In this document: positions 17,287 to 26,195 of the stretch, one piece after another
How positions within the stretch are numbered: position 1 is the stretch's first letter
How the letters are laid out: every line of letters begins with the position of its first letter
Origin: Bog-532 sp963828445
GTDB lineage: Bacteria; Actinomycetota; Actinomycetes; Streptosporangiales; Streptosporangiaceae
Length of the DNA stretch: 64,000 bases
Reading direction: 5' to 3'
NCBI GenBank assembly: GCA_963828445.1
Contig: CAWHFP010000001.1
Coordinates: forward strand, 372,001 to 436,000
Program-made: the position numbers and the translations under genes
The notes under the pieces: model-generated
What the model saw: only the letters and a program-made list of their open reading frames with translations
The model's database searches: none
What the model was told of the DNA's origin: nothing

Positions 17287-18185
17287 ACGCCGAACGGGTG
17301 CGGCAGGAGGCCCGTGACCTGCTGACCGACGCCGGCCTGTCCGGATCGTTCCTGGTCCGGGACCTGGCCACCGGCGAGGAGATCGGGCTGGACCCCGAGA
17401 TCGAGTTCCCGGTCGCCTCGCTGGTCAAGGTGCCGCTGGCCGTGGCCGTGGTGAGCCGGATCCACGACGGGCGGCTGGATGGGGCCACCGCGATCGAGAT
17501 CCGGCCCGGGCCAGCCGTGCCCGATGGGCCGGGCGGGCTGAGCCAGTTCCGGCATCCGGCCCGTATCGCCCTCGATGATCTCCTGTACCTGAGCACGGCG
17601 GTCAGTGACAACGCGGCCGCCGACGCACTGTTCGAGCTGGTGCCGCCGGCCGAAGTCGATCAGGTCCTGCGCGAGGCGGGCATCACCGGTCTCAGCGTCC
17701 GGCACCGGTTGCGCGACCTGACCCAGACCCCGTCCGAGCGGTTCGTGCCGGGTGAGGAGTTCCTGGCCCACGCGCTGGCCATCGGGTCGCGGACCCCGGG
17801 CCGGGGCCACGCCATCGGGCAGCTGGACGTGACCCGGGCCAACGCCGGCTCGGCCCGCGCCTTCACCGACCTGCTGCAGGCCCTGTGGACCCCATCGAAG
17901 CTGCCCGCCGAGGTGGCGGCCCGGGTGCGCGGGCTGATGGCCCAGAACCTGGTCCGGCACCGGCTGGCCCCGGACTTCAGCTCGGACAGCTCGGCCTGGT
18001 CATCGAAAACCGGGACCCTGCTCAACCTGCGGCACGAGGTAGGGGTGGTCGAGCACGACGACGGCAGCGCCTACGCGGTCGCGGCCTTCACCGAGTCCCG
18101 GGTTCCGGCCGCGATCCAGCCCGCCGCCGAGGCCGCCATGGCCCAGGTGGCCCGGGCCCTGCACGACCACCTGCGCCTGAGTTAG
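17283..18185 (+). CDS. Beta-lactamase-fold serine hydrolase (class A-like, no clear Glu166)
   Basis: A 300-residue protein without signal peptide, translationally coupled to the LysR gene. It has the active-site SLVK (Ser46/Lys49), a TAVSDNAAAD block (SDN) and SSKTGTLLN (KTG). The omega-loop Glu of true class A beta-lactamases (ExxLN) is not evident, so deacylation of beta-lactams may be poor; a penicillin-binding or esterase role is possible. Lack of an export signal also argues against a periplasmic-type lactamase. It may be a sensor or modifier working with the LysR protein and the divergent secreted enzyme. Confidence 0.75.
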   Translation: MNAERVRQEARDLLTDAGLSGSFLVRDLATGEEIGLDPEIEFPVASLVKVPLAVAVVSRIHDGRLDGATAIEIRPGPAVPDGPGGLSQFRHPARIALDDLLYLSTAVSDNAAADALFELVPPAEVDQVLREAGITGLSVRHRLRDLTQTPSERFVPGEEFLAHALAIGSRTPGRGHAIGQLDVTRANAGSARAFTDLLQALWTPSKLPAEVAARVRGLMAQNLVRHRLAPDFSSDSSAWSSKTGTLLNLRHEVGVVEHDDGSAYAVAAFTESRVPAAIQPAAEAAMAQVARALHDHLRLS

Positions 18186-18229
18186 ATCCGGCCGGCCGGC
18201 CCGGGGTCAGCGCTCGTTAACCTGGGCGG

Positions 18230-19822
18230 GTGGCGACTGATCCAGCGAGTGAGGCGTTCAAGCGCAACACGGCCGCGCACGAGGCGCTGGCCGCGGAGCT
18301 CCGGGAACGGCTGGCCACCGCGGCCCAGGGTGGCCCGGAACGAGCCCGTAAGCGGCACACCGACCGCGGCAAACTGCTCCCCCGCGACCGGGTGGACACG
18401 CTGATCGACGCGGGCTCCCCGTTCCTGGAGCTGTCGCCGCTGGCCGCGGACGGCCTGTACGACGGGGACGCCCCCGCGGCCGGGATCATCACCGGCGTGG
18501 GCCGGGTGTCGGGCCGGGAGTGCGTGATCGTGGCCAACGACGCCACCGTCAAGGGCGGCACCTACTACCCGATGACGGTCAAGAAGCACCTGCGCGCCCA
18601 GGAGGTCGCGCTGGACAACCACCTGCCCTGCATCTACCTGGTCGACTCGGGCGGCGCGTTCCTGCCCCGCCAGGACGACGTGTTCCCGGACCGGGAGCAC
18701 TTCGGCCGGATCTTCCGCAACCAGGCCACCCTGTCGGCCCGCGGGATCGCCCAGATCGCGGCGGTGCTCGGGTCCTGCACGGCCGGCGGCGCCTACGTGC
18801 CGGCCATGAGCGACGAGGCCGTCATCGTCCGCAACCAGGGCACGATCTTCCTGGGCGGGCCGCCCCTGGTCAAGGCGGCCACCGGCGAGGTGGTCACGGC
18901 CGAGGAACTGGGCGGCGGCGACCTGCACAGCCGGGTGTCCGGGGTCACCGACCACCTGGCCGAGGACGACACCGACGCCCTGCGCATCGTCCGCTCGATC
19001 GTCGCCACCTTGGGCCCGCGGGCGCCTCGCCCGTGGGAGGTGAGCCCCAGCGAAGAACCTTCCGTCGACCCGGCCGAGCTGTACGGGGTGGTCCCGGCCG
19101 ACCTGCGCACCCCCTACGACGTCCGCGAGGTCATCACCCGGATCGTCGACGGGAGCCGGTTCGCGGAGTTCAAGGCGTCCTACGGCCCGACCCTGGTCAC
19201 CGGGTTCGCCAAGATTCACGGCCACCCGGCCGGGATCATCGCCAACAACGGCATCTTGTTCAGCGAGTCCGCCCTCAAGGGCGCCCACTTCATCGAGCTG
19301 TGCGACCAGCGGAAGATCCCGCTGATCTTCCTGCAGAACATCACCGGGTTCATGGTCGGCCAGCAGTACGAGGCGGGCGGCATCGCCAAGCACGGGGCCA
19401 AGATGGTGACCGCGGTGTCCTGCGCGCGGGTGCCCAAGCTGACCGTGATCATCGGCGGCTCGTTCGGGGCGGGCAACTACGCGATGTGCGGCCGGGCCTA
19501 CTCCCCCCGTTTCCTGTGGATGTGGCCGAACGCCAGGATCTCGGTCATGGGCGGCGACCAGGCGGCCAGCGTGCTGGCCACCGTCCGCCGCGATCAGCTG
19601 GAGGCCCGCGGCGAAGAATGGCCCGGGCCGGCCGAGGAGGAGTTCCGGCGGCCGATCCGCGAGCAGTACGAGCACCAGGGCAACCCGTACTACTCGACGG
19701 CCCGGCTGTGGGACGACGGGATCATCGACCCGCTCGACACCCGGCGCGTGCTCGGGCTGGCCCTGTCGGCCGCGGCCAACGCGCCGCTGGACGACGTCCA
19801 CTACGGCGTGTTCCGGATGTGA
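18230..19822 (+). CDS. accD1: Methylcrotonyl-CoA carboxylase-type carboxyltransferase (beta) subunit
   Basis: A 530-residue carboxyltransferase that transfers CO2 from carboxybiotin to an acyl-CoA, most likely 3-methylcrotonyl-CoA in leucine breakdown. Motifs: YLVDSGGAFLPRQDDVFPD, GSCTAGGAYVPAMSDEAVIV, GTIFLGGPPLVKAATGEVV, ITGFMVGQQYEAGGIAKHGA and GSFGAGNYAMCGRAYSPRF. Start GTG 18230. Order and content match mycobacterial accD1-accA1-fadE19. The gap to the alpha subunit is seven bases. No regulator lies next to the operon; the promoter must be in the 44-base gap after the serine hydrolase or further upstream. Confidence 0.88.
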   Translation: MATDPASEAFKRNTAAHEALAAELRERLATAAQGGPERARKRHTDRGKLLPRDRVDTLIDAGSPFLELSPLAADGLYDGDAPAAGIITGVGRVSGRECVIVANDATVKGGTYYPMTVKKHLRAQEVALDNHLPCIYLVDSGGAFLPRQDDVFPDREHFGRIFRNQATLSARGIAQIAAVLGSCTAGGAYVPAMSDEAVIVRNQGTIFLGGPPLVKAATGEVVTAEELGGGDLHSRVSGVTDHLAEDDTDALRIVRSIVATLGPRAPRPWEVSPSEEPSVDPAELYGVVPADLRTPYDVREVITRIVDGSRFAEFKASYGPTLVTGFAKIHGHPAGIIANNGILFSESALKGAHFIELCDQRKIPLIFLQNITGFMVGQQYEAGGIAKHGAKMVTAVSCARVPKLTVIIGGSFGAGNYAMCGRAYSPRFLWMWPNARISVMGGDQAASVLATVRRDQLEARGEEWPGPAEEEFRRPIREQYEHQGNPYYSTARLWDDGIIDPLDTRRVLGLALSAAANAPLDDVHYGVFRM

Positions 19823-19829
19823 GGCCCCA

Positions 19830-21890
19830 GTGAGCAGCACAGTGAGCAGCACAGTGACCAGCCACCAGATAGAGCAGACACTGTTCAGCAAGGTCCTGGT
19901 GGCCAACCGGGGCGAGATCGCGGTCCGGGTCATCGGCACGCTGCGCCGCCTCGGTATCGGCAGCGTCGCCGTGTACAGCGACGCCGACGCCGGGGCCCGG
20001 CACGTCCGCGAGGCCGACGAGGCGATCCGGATCGGCCCGGCCGCCGCGGCGCAGAGTTATCTGCACATCCCGAATGTCGTCAGCGCGGCGATCCAGTCCG
20101 GTGCGGAGGCCATCCACCCGGGGTACGGATTCCTGTCCGAGAACGCGGCCTTCGCCCGGGCCTGCGCCGACGCGGGGCTGGTGTTCATCGGGCCGCCCGC
20201 CACCGCCATCGACGCCATGGGCGACAAGATCGCGGCCAAGGCCCGGGTGGCCGCGGCCGGGGTACCGGTGGTGCCGGGCGCGGGCGCGCCCGGGATGTCG
20301 GACGCCGAGCTGATCGAGGCTCTGGCCGGGTTCCGGTACCCGCTGCTGATCAAGCCGTCCGCGGGCGGCGGCGGCAAGGGCATGCACCTGGTGGCGGCCG
20401 CGGACGCCCTGCCGGGCGCGCTGCAGGCGGCCCGGCGCGAGTCCCGGGCGGCCTTCGGCGATGACACGCTGCTGGTGGAGCGGTTCATCGAGCGGCCCCG
20501 CCACATCGAGATCCAGGTGCTGGCCGACACGGCCGGGACCACTCTGCACCTGGGCGAGCGCGAGTGCAGCCTGCAGCGGCGGCACCAGAAGATCATCGAG
20601 GAGGCGCCCTCACCGCTGCTGGACCCGGCCCGGCGCGAGGCCATGGGCGCCGCCGCCGTGGACGCGGCCCGCAGCGTCGGCTACACGGGCGCGGGCACGG
20701 TGGAGTTCATCGTCTCCGGGGCGGACCCGGACGACTTCTTCTTCATGGAGATGAACACCCGGCTTCAGGTCGAGCACCCGGTCACCGAGCTGGTCACCGG
20801 CTTGGACCTGGTCGAGTGGCAGGTGCGGGTGGCGGCCGGGCAGCCCCTGGCGTTCGGGCCGGCCGAGGTCCGGCTGGACGGCCACGCCATGGAAGCCCGC
20901 GTCTACGCCGAAGACCCGGCCCGCGGCTTCCTGCCCACCGGGGGCACGGTGCTGGTCACCCGCGACGCCACCGGACCGGGGGTCCGCGTCGACTCCGGGC
21001 TGTCGGCCGGCACCGAGGTGGGCAGCGCCTACGACCCGATGCTGGCCAAGGTGATCGCCTGGGGGCCGGACCGGGACACGGCCCGGGCCCGGCTGGACCG
21101 CGCGCTGGCGGACACCGTGCTGCTCGGCGTGACCACCAACGTCACGTTCCTGCGCGCCCTGCTGGCCGACCCCGACGTGGCCGCGGGCCGGCTCGACACC
21201 GGGCTGGCCGAACGACTGGCCTTCGAGCCGGCCCCGCCGCCGGACGAGGTGCTGGCCGCGGCGGCCCTGGACCGGCTGCTGGCCGCCGAGCCGCCTGGCC
21301 CGGTCACCGACCCGTGGGACGTGCCCGACGGCTGGCGGATCGGCGCCCCCGCCTGGACCCGGCTGCAGGTCGGGCCCGGGCCGGGCTCCGTGACCCAGGT
21401 CCGGGTGCGCGGGCTGGCTTCGGCCGGAGCCGAGGTGGTGGTCGGCGACGCGGACCCGGTCCCGGCCCGGGCCCGGGCCGATGCGGGCAGCCTGACCGTG
21501 ACCTTCGATAAAAAAATGAAGCGATATGCGATCGGCCGGGCGGCCGGCGTGGACGGCGACGACGGCGCCCGCTGGCTGAGCCGCGACGGGCAGACCTGGG
21601 CCCTGACCGTCCGGCGCCCGGTCGCGGCCCGGACCGGGTCCGGCGCCGCCACCGCCCTGGCCGACGGCGTGGTCCGCGCGCCCATGCCGGGCACGGTGGT
21701 GGCCGCGCTGGCCGAGGCGGGCCAGCAGGTGAGCGCCGGGCAGCCGCTGGTCATCGTGGAGGCCATGAAGATGGAGCACACCGTGACCGCGCCCGCCGAC
21801 GGCGTGGTGGCCGAGCTCACCGTCAAGCCCGGCCAGCCGGTCCGCATGGACGAGACCCTGGCCGTCATCCAGCCCGAGGAGCAACGATGA
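19830..21890 (+). CDS. accA1: Biotin carboxylase/carrier (alpha) subunit of methylcrotonyl-CoA-type carboxylase
   Basis: A 686-residue alpha subunit. The N-terminal biotin carboxylase starts with KVLVANRGEIAVRVIGTLRR and has the ATP-grasp loop PSAGGGGKGMH and FMEMNTRLQVEHPVTE; the C-terminal biotin carrier domain has the biotinylated Lys in EAMKMEH. It carboxylates biotin for the accD1 product. Start choice is open: a 12-base direct repeat gives in-frame GTG codons at 19830 and 19842, and another GTG follows at 19854. The stop overlaps the acyl-CoA dehydrogenase start by four bases. A short A-rich stretch at 21510-21527 (GATAAAAAAATGAAG) stands out in this GC-rich gene. Confidence 0.88.
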   Translation: MSSTVSSTVTSHQIEQTLFSKVLVANRGEIAVRVIGTLRRLGIGSVAVYSDADAGARHVREADEAIRIGPAAAAQSYLHIPNVVSAAIQSGAEAIHPGYGFLSENAAFARACADAGLVFIGPPATAIDAMGDKIAAKARVAAAGVPVVPGAGAPGMSDAELIEALAGFRYPLLIKPSAGGGGKGMHLVAAADALPGALQAARRESRAAFGDDTLLVERFIERPRHIEIQVLADTAGTTLHLGERECSLQRRHQKIIEEAPSPLLDPARREAMGAAAVDAARSVGYTGAGTVEFIVSGADPDDFFFMEMNTRLQVEHPVTELVTGLDLVEWQVRVAAGQPLAFGPAEVRLDGHAMEARVYAEDPARGFLPTGGTVLVTRDATGPGVRVDSGLSAGTEVGSAYDPMLAKVIAWGPDRDTARARLDRALADTVLLGVTTNVTFLRALLADPDVAAGRLDTGLAERLAFEPAPPPDEVLAAAALDRLLAAEPPGPVTDPWDVPDGWRIGAPAWTRLQVGPGPGSVTQVRVRGLASAGAEVVVGDADPVPARARADAGSLTVTFDKKMKRYAIGRAAGVDGDDGARWLSRDGQTWALTVRRPVAARTGSGAATALADGVVRAPMPGTVVAALAEAGQQVSAGQPLVIVEAMKMEHTVTAPADGVVAELTVKPGQPVRMDETLAVIQPEEQR

Positions 21891-23047
21891 TCGACAACCG
21901 CTTGGATGAAGAGCACGAGGCGCTGCGCAAGACGGTCGAGGAGTTCGCCCGTGACCAGGTGGCCCCGGTCATCGGCGAGCTGTACGAGCGCGCGGAGTTC
22001 CCGTACCAGATCGTGGCCCAGATGGGCCGGATGGGGCTGTTCGGCCTGCCGGTGGCCGAGGAGTACGGCGGGATGGGCGGCGACTACTTCGCCCTGTGCC
22101 TGGCCCTGGAGGAACTGGCCCGGGTCGACTCGTCGGTGGCCATCACGGTCGAGGCCGGGGTGTCGCTGGGCATCATGCCGATCTACCGCTACGGCACCGA
22201 GGAGCAGAAGCAGCAGTGGCTGCCCCGGCTGTGCTCGGGCGAGCAGCTCGGCGCGTTCGGCCTGACCGAGCCGGGCGGCGGGTCCGACGTGGCCGGGGCC
22301 ATGCGGACCCGGGCCCGGCTGGAGGACGGCAGCTGGGTGATCGACGGGACCAAGGCGTTCATCACCAACTCCGGCACGTCAATCACCGGGGTGGTCGGGG
22401 TGGCCGCGGTCACCGGCACCCGCGAGAACGGCAAGCCGGAGATCTCCACGATCCTGGTCCCGTCGGGCACGGCGGGCTTCACCGTGTCCAAGAAGTACTC
22501 CAAGGTGGGCTGGTCGGCCTCGGACACCCGCGAACTGTCCTTCGACGGCTGCCGGGTTCCGGAGGCCAACCTGCTCGGCCAGCGCGGCCGCGGCTACGCC
22601 CAGTTCCTGGCCACCCTGGACGAGGGCCGGGTCGCCATCGCGGCCCTGTCGGTCGGGCTGGCCCAGGGCTGCGTCGACGAGTCCGTCCGCTACTCCCGCG
22701 ACCGGGACGCGTTCGGCGGCCCGATCGGCCGGTTCCAGGGCCTGCAGTTCAAGATCGCCGACATGGAGGCCCGGGCCCACGTGGCCCGGCTGGCCTACTA
22801 CGACGCCGCGGCCCGCATGCTGGCCGGCCAGCCGTTCAAGAAGGAGGCGGCCATCGCCAAGCTGACCGCCTCCAACGCCGCCATGGACAACGCCCGCGAC
22901 GCCACCCAGATCTTCGGCGGCTACGGCTTCATGAACGAATACCCGGTCGGCCGTTTCTACCGTGACGCCAAGATCCTGGAGATCGGCGAGGGCACCTCCG
23001 AGGTCCAGCGCCTGCTCATCGCCCGCGAACTGGGCCTGCCGACCTGA
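21887..23047 (+). CDS. fadE19: Branched-chain acyl-CoA dehydrogenase
   Basis: An intact 386-residue acyl-CoA dehydrogenase with GLTEPGGGSDVAGAMRTRAR, AFITNSGTSITG, the DEGRVAIAALSVGLAQGC helix, IFGGYGFMNEYPVGRFYRDA and the EIGEGTSEVQRLLIAREL end. It oxidises the short branched acyl-CoA (isovaleryl- or 2-methylbutyryl-CoA) upstream of the carboxylase, with FAD as cofactor. ATGA overlap with accA1 and the same order as in mycobacteria support one leucine/isoleucine-catabolic operon. Unlike the copy at 7.7-8.6 kb it is undamaged. Electron-transfer flavoprotein genes are not in the window. Confidence 0.87.
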   Translation: MIDNRLDEEHEALRKTVEEFARDQVAPVIGELYERAEFPYQIVAQMGRMGLFGLPVAEEYGGMGGDYFALCLALEELARVDSSVAITVEAGVSLGIMPIYRYGTEEQKQQWLPRLCSGEQLGAFGLTEPGGGSDVAGAMRTRARLEDGSWVIDGTKAFITNSGTSITGVVGVAAVTGTRENGKPEISTILVPSGTAGFTVSKKYSKVGWSASDTRELSFDGCRVPEANLLGQRGRGYAQFLATLDEGRVAIAALSVGLAQGCVDESVRYSRDRDAFGGPIGRFQGLQFKIADMEARAHVARLAYYDAAARMLAGQPFKKEAAIAKLTASNAAMDNARDATQIFGGYGFMNEYPVGRFYRDAKILEIGEGTSEVQRLLIARELGLPT

Positions 23048-23152
23048 CCGGCCCGGCTGGCTGACCGCACGGTCGAGTGGCACCTGCGCAAGGTGTTCGG
23101 CAAGCTCGGTATCTCCTCCCGCCGGGAGCTCCGGCAGGCGCTAACCGGGTGA
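23048..23152 (+). pseudogene. Fossil of a LuxR-type helix-turn-helix C-terminus
   Basis: Directly after the fadE19 stop, in the same frame, the sequence reads RTVEWHLRKVFGKLGISSRR then ELRQALTG and TGA at 23150-23152. This is the recognition helix and end of a LuxR/NarL DNA-binding domain. Only about 28 matching residues remain and there is no start codon. It shows that a large LuxR-family regulator gene was deleted here. The last bases overlap the 3' end of the SDR gene on the other strand. Confidence 0.7.
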
Positions 23153-23872
23153 GGGGAGCCCGCCGCCGTCGACGTGCAGGATCTCGCCGGTGATGTGGTG
23201 CGCTGACTCCAGGTACATGACGGCGTCGACCACGTCGCTGACCTGGCCCGGGCGCCGCAGCGGCGGGAGCCGGCCCGCGCCGCCGGTGCCGGCTCCGGCT
23301 CCGGCTCCAGCTGAGAGCAGCGTGGTCTCGGTCTCGCCCGGCGCGACCGCGTTGACCCGGATGCCACGGTCGGCGTACTCGACGGCCAGGGACCGGGCCG
23401 CCATGGCCAGGCCGCCCTTGGTCAGCGCGGCCAGCACCGCCGGGGTGCCGGGCTCCGGGCGGTCAGCGATGCTGGCGCTCAGGTTGACCACGTGCCCGCG
23501 GCCGCGGCGCAGCATCTCGGTGATGGCCAGCTGGGTCAGCCGGAAGAAGCCGCCCAGGTTGACCCCGGTGACCAGGGCGTAGTCGGCCGCGGTGTAGTCG
23601 GTGAACGGCTTGGACACGTACACCCCGGCGTTGTTGACCAGCGTGTCGACCTGGCCGAAGTGCTCCAGCGCGGTGGCGATGATCCGCTCGGCGGTGGCGG
23701 GCTCGGAGATGTCGCCTTCGACGGTGACGAGGTCCGGATCGGCCGATGGCTTGATCGTGCGCGCGCTGGCCAGCACGGCCCAGCCCTGCCGGCGGTAGCC
23801 CTGGACCAGGCCCGCGCCGATGCCCTTCGAGCCGCCGGTGATGATGGCGACCGGTGGCCGATCCGCGTTCAC
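23141..23872 (-). CDS. Short-chain dehydrogenase/reductase family protein, active-site Tyr absent
   Basis: A 243-residue Rossmann protein. The cofactor motif is GGSKGIGAG, followed by NNAGVYVSKPF. The catalytic region reads VNLSASIADRPEP then AVLAALTKGGL: the usual YxxxK has become AALTK, with Lys but no Tyr. The end (ITGEILHVDGGGLPSPG) is the normal family C-terminus. I recall related families with this change, so it may be a non-canonical reductase or a non-enzymatic protein. A Gly/Ala repeat (SAGAGAGAGTGGAG) lies before the C-terminal part. It is three bases downstream of the next SDR gene, in one operon. Confidence 0.78.
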   Translation of the reverse strand: MNADRPPVAIITGGSKGIGAGLVQGYRRQGWAVLASARTIKPSADPDLVTVEGDISEPATAERIIATALEHFGQVDTLVNNAGVYVSKPFTDYTAADYALVTGVNLGGFFRLTQLAITEMLRRGRGHVVNLSASIADRPEPGTPAVLAALTKGGLAMAARSLAVEYADRGIRVNAVAPGETETTLLSAGAGAGAGTGGAGRLPPLRRPGQVSDVVDAVMYLESAHHITGEILHVDGGGLPSPG

Positions 23873-23875
23873 GGC

Positions 23876-24604
23876 TCAGCCCCCGGGCAAGAGCTGCTGG
23901 CCGCCGTCGATGTCATAGGTCGCACCGGTCAGAGCGGTGTTGATCATGATGTGCACGGCCAGCGCGGCCACGTCCTCCGGCTCGACCACGCGCCGGATGG
24001 GCAGGGTGTCGCGGAGCTGCTGGCGGCGGCGTTCCAGGTCATCCCCGAGCAGGGTCGCGGAAAGCGGCGTGTCGACGAACCCGGCGGCAATGAGGTTGAC
24101 CCGGATCGGCGCCAGCTCGACCGCGAGGTTGGCGGTCAGCGTGGGCATCCCGGTGGTGGCGGCGCCGATGAGAGCCAGGCCCGGACCAGGCCGGCGGGCT
24201 CCGGTGCCGCCGATGAACAGCAGCGTGCCCCCGGGCCGGACCCGGCCGATGGCGTGCTGGGCCAGGGACACGGGCAGCCAGATGTGCCGGTTGAAGTCCT
24301 CGACCGCCCGCGCGTGGTCCAACGCGGCCAGGGGCGCATAGTAGGGGCCCCCGCCGGTGAGCATGAGGTGGTCAATGGTGGGTGGCAGGCCGTCGAAGAA
24401 CCGGCCGAGCGCGGCTGGATCGGTGGCGTCGAAGGCGACGGTGTCCCGGGCGCCCACGTCGGCCGCGGCCTGCTTCAGCCGTTCCGGATCACGACCCGTG
24501 AGGATGACGTCAGCGCCCTCGGTACGGGCCCGGCGCGCGGTCTCCAGCCCCATCCCAGAACTTCCGCCGATCACGACCACGATTTGCCCCTGAAGCTCTC
24601 CCAT
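23876..24604 (-). CDS. Short-chain dehydrogenase/reductase family protein (second copy), no YxxxK
   Basis: A 242-residue SDR with cofactor motif GGSSGMGLE and the end TGATYDIDGGQQLLPGG. The segment where Ser, Tyr and Lys should be reads FIGGTGARRPGPGLALIGAA then TTGMPTLTANLAVELAPIRV, without Tyr or Lys. This pattern occurs in a recurrent actinobacterial group usually annotated only as SDR. The substrate is unknown. It is first in a two-gene unit with the SDR at 23141-23872; the two are not close paralogues. The SnoaL-like gene lies upstream on the same strand. Confidence 0.78.
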   Translation of the reverse strand: MGELQGQIVVVIGGSSGMGLETARRARTEGADVILTGRDPERLKQAAADVGARDTVAFDATDPAALGRFFDGLPPTIDHLMLTGGGPYYAPLAALDHARAVEDFNRHIWLPVSLAQHAIGRVRPGGTLLFIGGTGARRPGPGLALIGAATTGMPTLTANLAVELAPIRVNLIAAGFVDTPLSATLLGDDLERRRQQLRDTLPIRRVVEPEDVAALAVHIMINTALTGATYDIDGGQQLLPGG

Positions 24605-24677
24605 GGTTTCTATGGTCGCGCGCGGGCCGGCCGGTCGCGCCCGGGGAGCACCCTGGTCGGCCTGTCCCGTGCCCTGG

Positions 24678-25064
24678 TCAGGTCAGCTGGTCGCGGATGG
24701 CGTTGGTGTCGATCAGGGACCACACCTGCTCGATGCGGCCGTCCCGGAACCGGTAGAAGACGTGCTCGGCGAACTGCACGCGGGCGCCATTGACGGGGAT
24801 GCCGGCGAACTCGCGAACCGGGGTGCAGTCGAACCAGAGCCGGGCCGCGACGGTGCCGTCGCCGGAGACCAGCTGGTCGATGGTGTAGCGCAGATCGGGG
24901 ATAGCGTCGACGTCGTCGGCGATGAACTGCGCGTACTGCTGGCAGGTCATGGTCCGGCCGTTGCGGGTCACCTCGTCGTGCACGAACTGGCCCAGGTCAG
25001 CCAGGCGGCGGTCGTTGAGGGCATCGAGGTAGCCGCGATAGATCCGTTCGAGTTCGGCGCTCAT
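24678..25064 (-). CDS. SnoaL-like / NTF2-fold ester cyclase family protein
   Basis: A 128-residue protein with the NTF2-like alpha+beta cone pattern: RIYRGYLDALNDRRLADLGQ, FVHDEVTRNGRTMTCQQYAQ, a central DGTVAARLWFDCTP strand and FAEHVFYRFRDGRIEQVWSL. SnoaL-type proteins include polyketide cyclases and many stress or detoxification proteins; none of the sequence identifies a substrate. Start ATG 25064. It is co-directional with the two SDR genes, 73 bases upstream of the nearer one, and may share their transcript, giving a small-molecule-modifying set. Confidence 0.75.
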   Translation of the reverse strand: MSAELERIYRGYLDALNDRRLADLGQFVHDEVTRNGRTMTCQQYAQFIADDVDAIPDLRYTIDQLVSGDGTVAARLWFDCTPVREFAGIPVNGARVQFAEHVFYRFRDGRIEQVWSLIDTNAIRDQLT

Positions 25065-25256
25065 CGGCTCAGAGGGCTCATGGTTTGCGGACGACGGGGC
25101 GTAGGCGTTCAGAAGGCCGGCGGTCCGGCGACCGGCCGCCAGTAGGGGACGGAGACCAGGCCGAGGTCGATCAGCCTAGCTAAAGCGAGATGCCCGCGTG
25201 TCGCGCCGGAGGAATGTCGGTCGTATCACGGGAAGCGAAGCCGCCTCCGTAAGTTT

Positions 25257-26195
25257 GTGAACCTCAAGACCCCGTTCTTAGCCACCCCCGCTGGATTGCT
25301 GAAGGGCTCGATCAGCATGCTTGCGGCCATGTGCATGGTGGCTCCGCTGGCCGCATGCCACAGCGGCGGCACTGTTTCCGGCGGTGTCCACACGGTGTGC
25401 CAGATCCTGCGAACCGACACGGCCGCTACCGCCGCGGTGGATCTGCTGAAGAAGATCTCCGGCGATGACTGGGAAGGTGGCCTCGCTACCGACCTGGTCA
25501 TCAGTGCGGTGCAGGACAGTTGTGATTCGCTGCTCGGCCGGGCCGTGACCGTCGTGCAGAGGTTCTCGGACGACGAACCTCAGCGGACCAAGGTGGCCAC
25601 CGTCGCCCGTTTCCAGGACTTGTCCTCGTCAGCCGACGGCGGCATCGCGGCTGAGCTCGACAACTTGACCTATCAGGTCTCCGGCACCTCGGTCGGGACC
25701 CTCGTGGACGAGCTGTGCCAGGACCTGCATGGTTCGCGGGATGCCAGTCCAGCCCAGGATGTCGAATCCCTCCTGCCGAACGCCAACCTGCGAGCCCTGC
25801 CCGCTCTGAACGGAGTCGTGGCCCAGGTGACGCGGACCTGTACCCCGCTGAACGCTTTTCAGGCTGACGGCCTGGTATCGGGCATCTATCAGTACCTGGC
25901 CAGTAACCAGCGGCTCACCGTCACTCCGCTGGTCATCACCAATCTGACCTGGTCATGGGCTGACACCGGGACCGTCAACGTGGCCTGGGCGGCGTCCTAT
26001 ACGGACGTTCAGTTCGATCTTTGGGTCAGCAGCGACGGTGTATGGCAGCAGCTGGACTCCGGCACCTACGGCACCTCCACCCAGGTGTCGAACCTCTACA
26101 CCGGTCATCTCTATGAATTCGCGGTGCGGGCGGTCGGGAGCGGAAGCGTGAGTCCGTGGTTCTACATGTATCCCTGTCTCAGCTGCATCACCTAG
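25257..26195 (+). CDS. Predicted lipoprotein with C-terminal fibronectin type III-like domain
   Basis: A 312-residue protein starting at GTG 25257. Residues 15-34 are a lipoprotein signal with lipobox LAAC. The middle part (35-210) has regularly spaced Cys (HTVCQIL, QDSCDSL, DELCQDL, TRTCTPL) but no family I know. Residues 225-312 form a beta sandwich like fibronectin type III (ITNLTWSWADTGTVNVAWAA, GHLYEFAVRAVGSG), ending in two Cys (PCLSC). It is probably anchored on the outer face of the membrane. GC is a little lower than in the flanks. The preceding 192 bases contain no other gene. Confidence 0.65.
   Translation: MNLKTPFLATPAGLLKGSISMLAAMCMVAPLAACHSGGTVSGGVHTVCQILRTDTAATAAVDLLKKISGDDWEGGLATDLVISAVQDSCDSLLGRAVTVVQRFSDDEPQRTKVATVARFQDLSSSADGGIAAELDNLTYQVSGTSVGTLVDELCQDLHGSRDASPAQDVESLLPNANLRALPALNGVVAQVTRTCTPLNAFQADGLVSGIYQYLASNQRLTVTPLVITNLTWSWADTGTVNVAWAASYTDVQFDLWVSSDGVWQQLDSGTYGTSTQVSNLYTGHLYEFAVRAVGSGSVSPWFYMYPCLSCIT

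Noticed and set aside
25065..25256. Gap before the lipoprotein gene checked for genes or RNA
   Set aside because: No frame with a start and family match and no tRNA-like cloverleaf was found.
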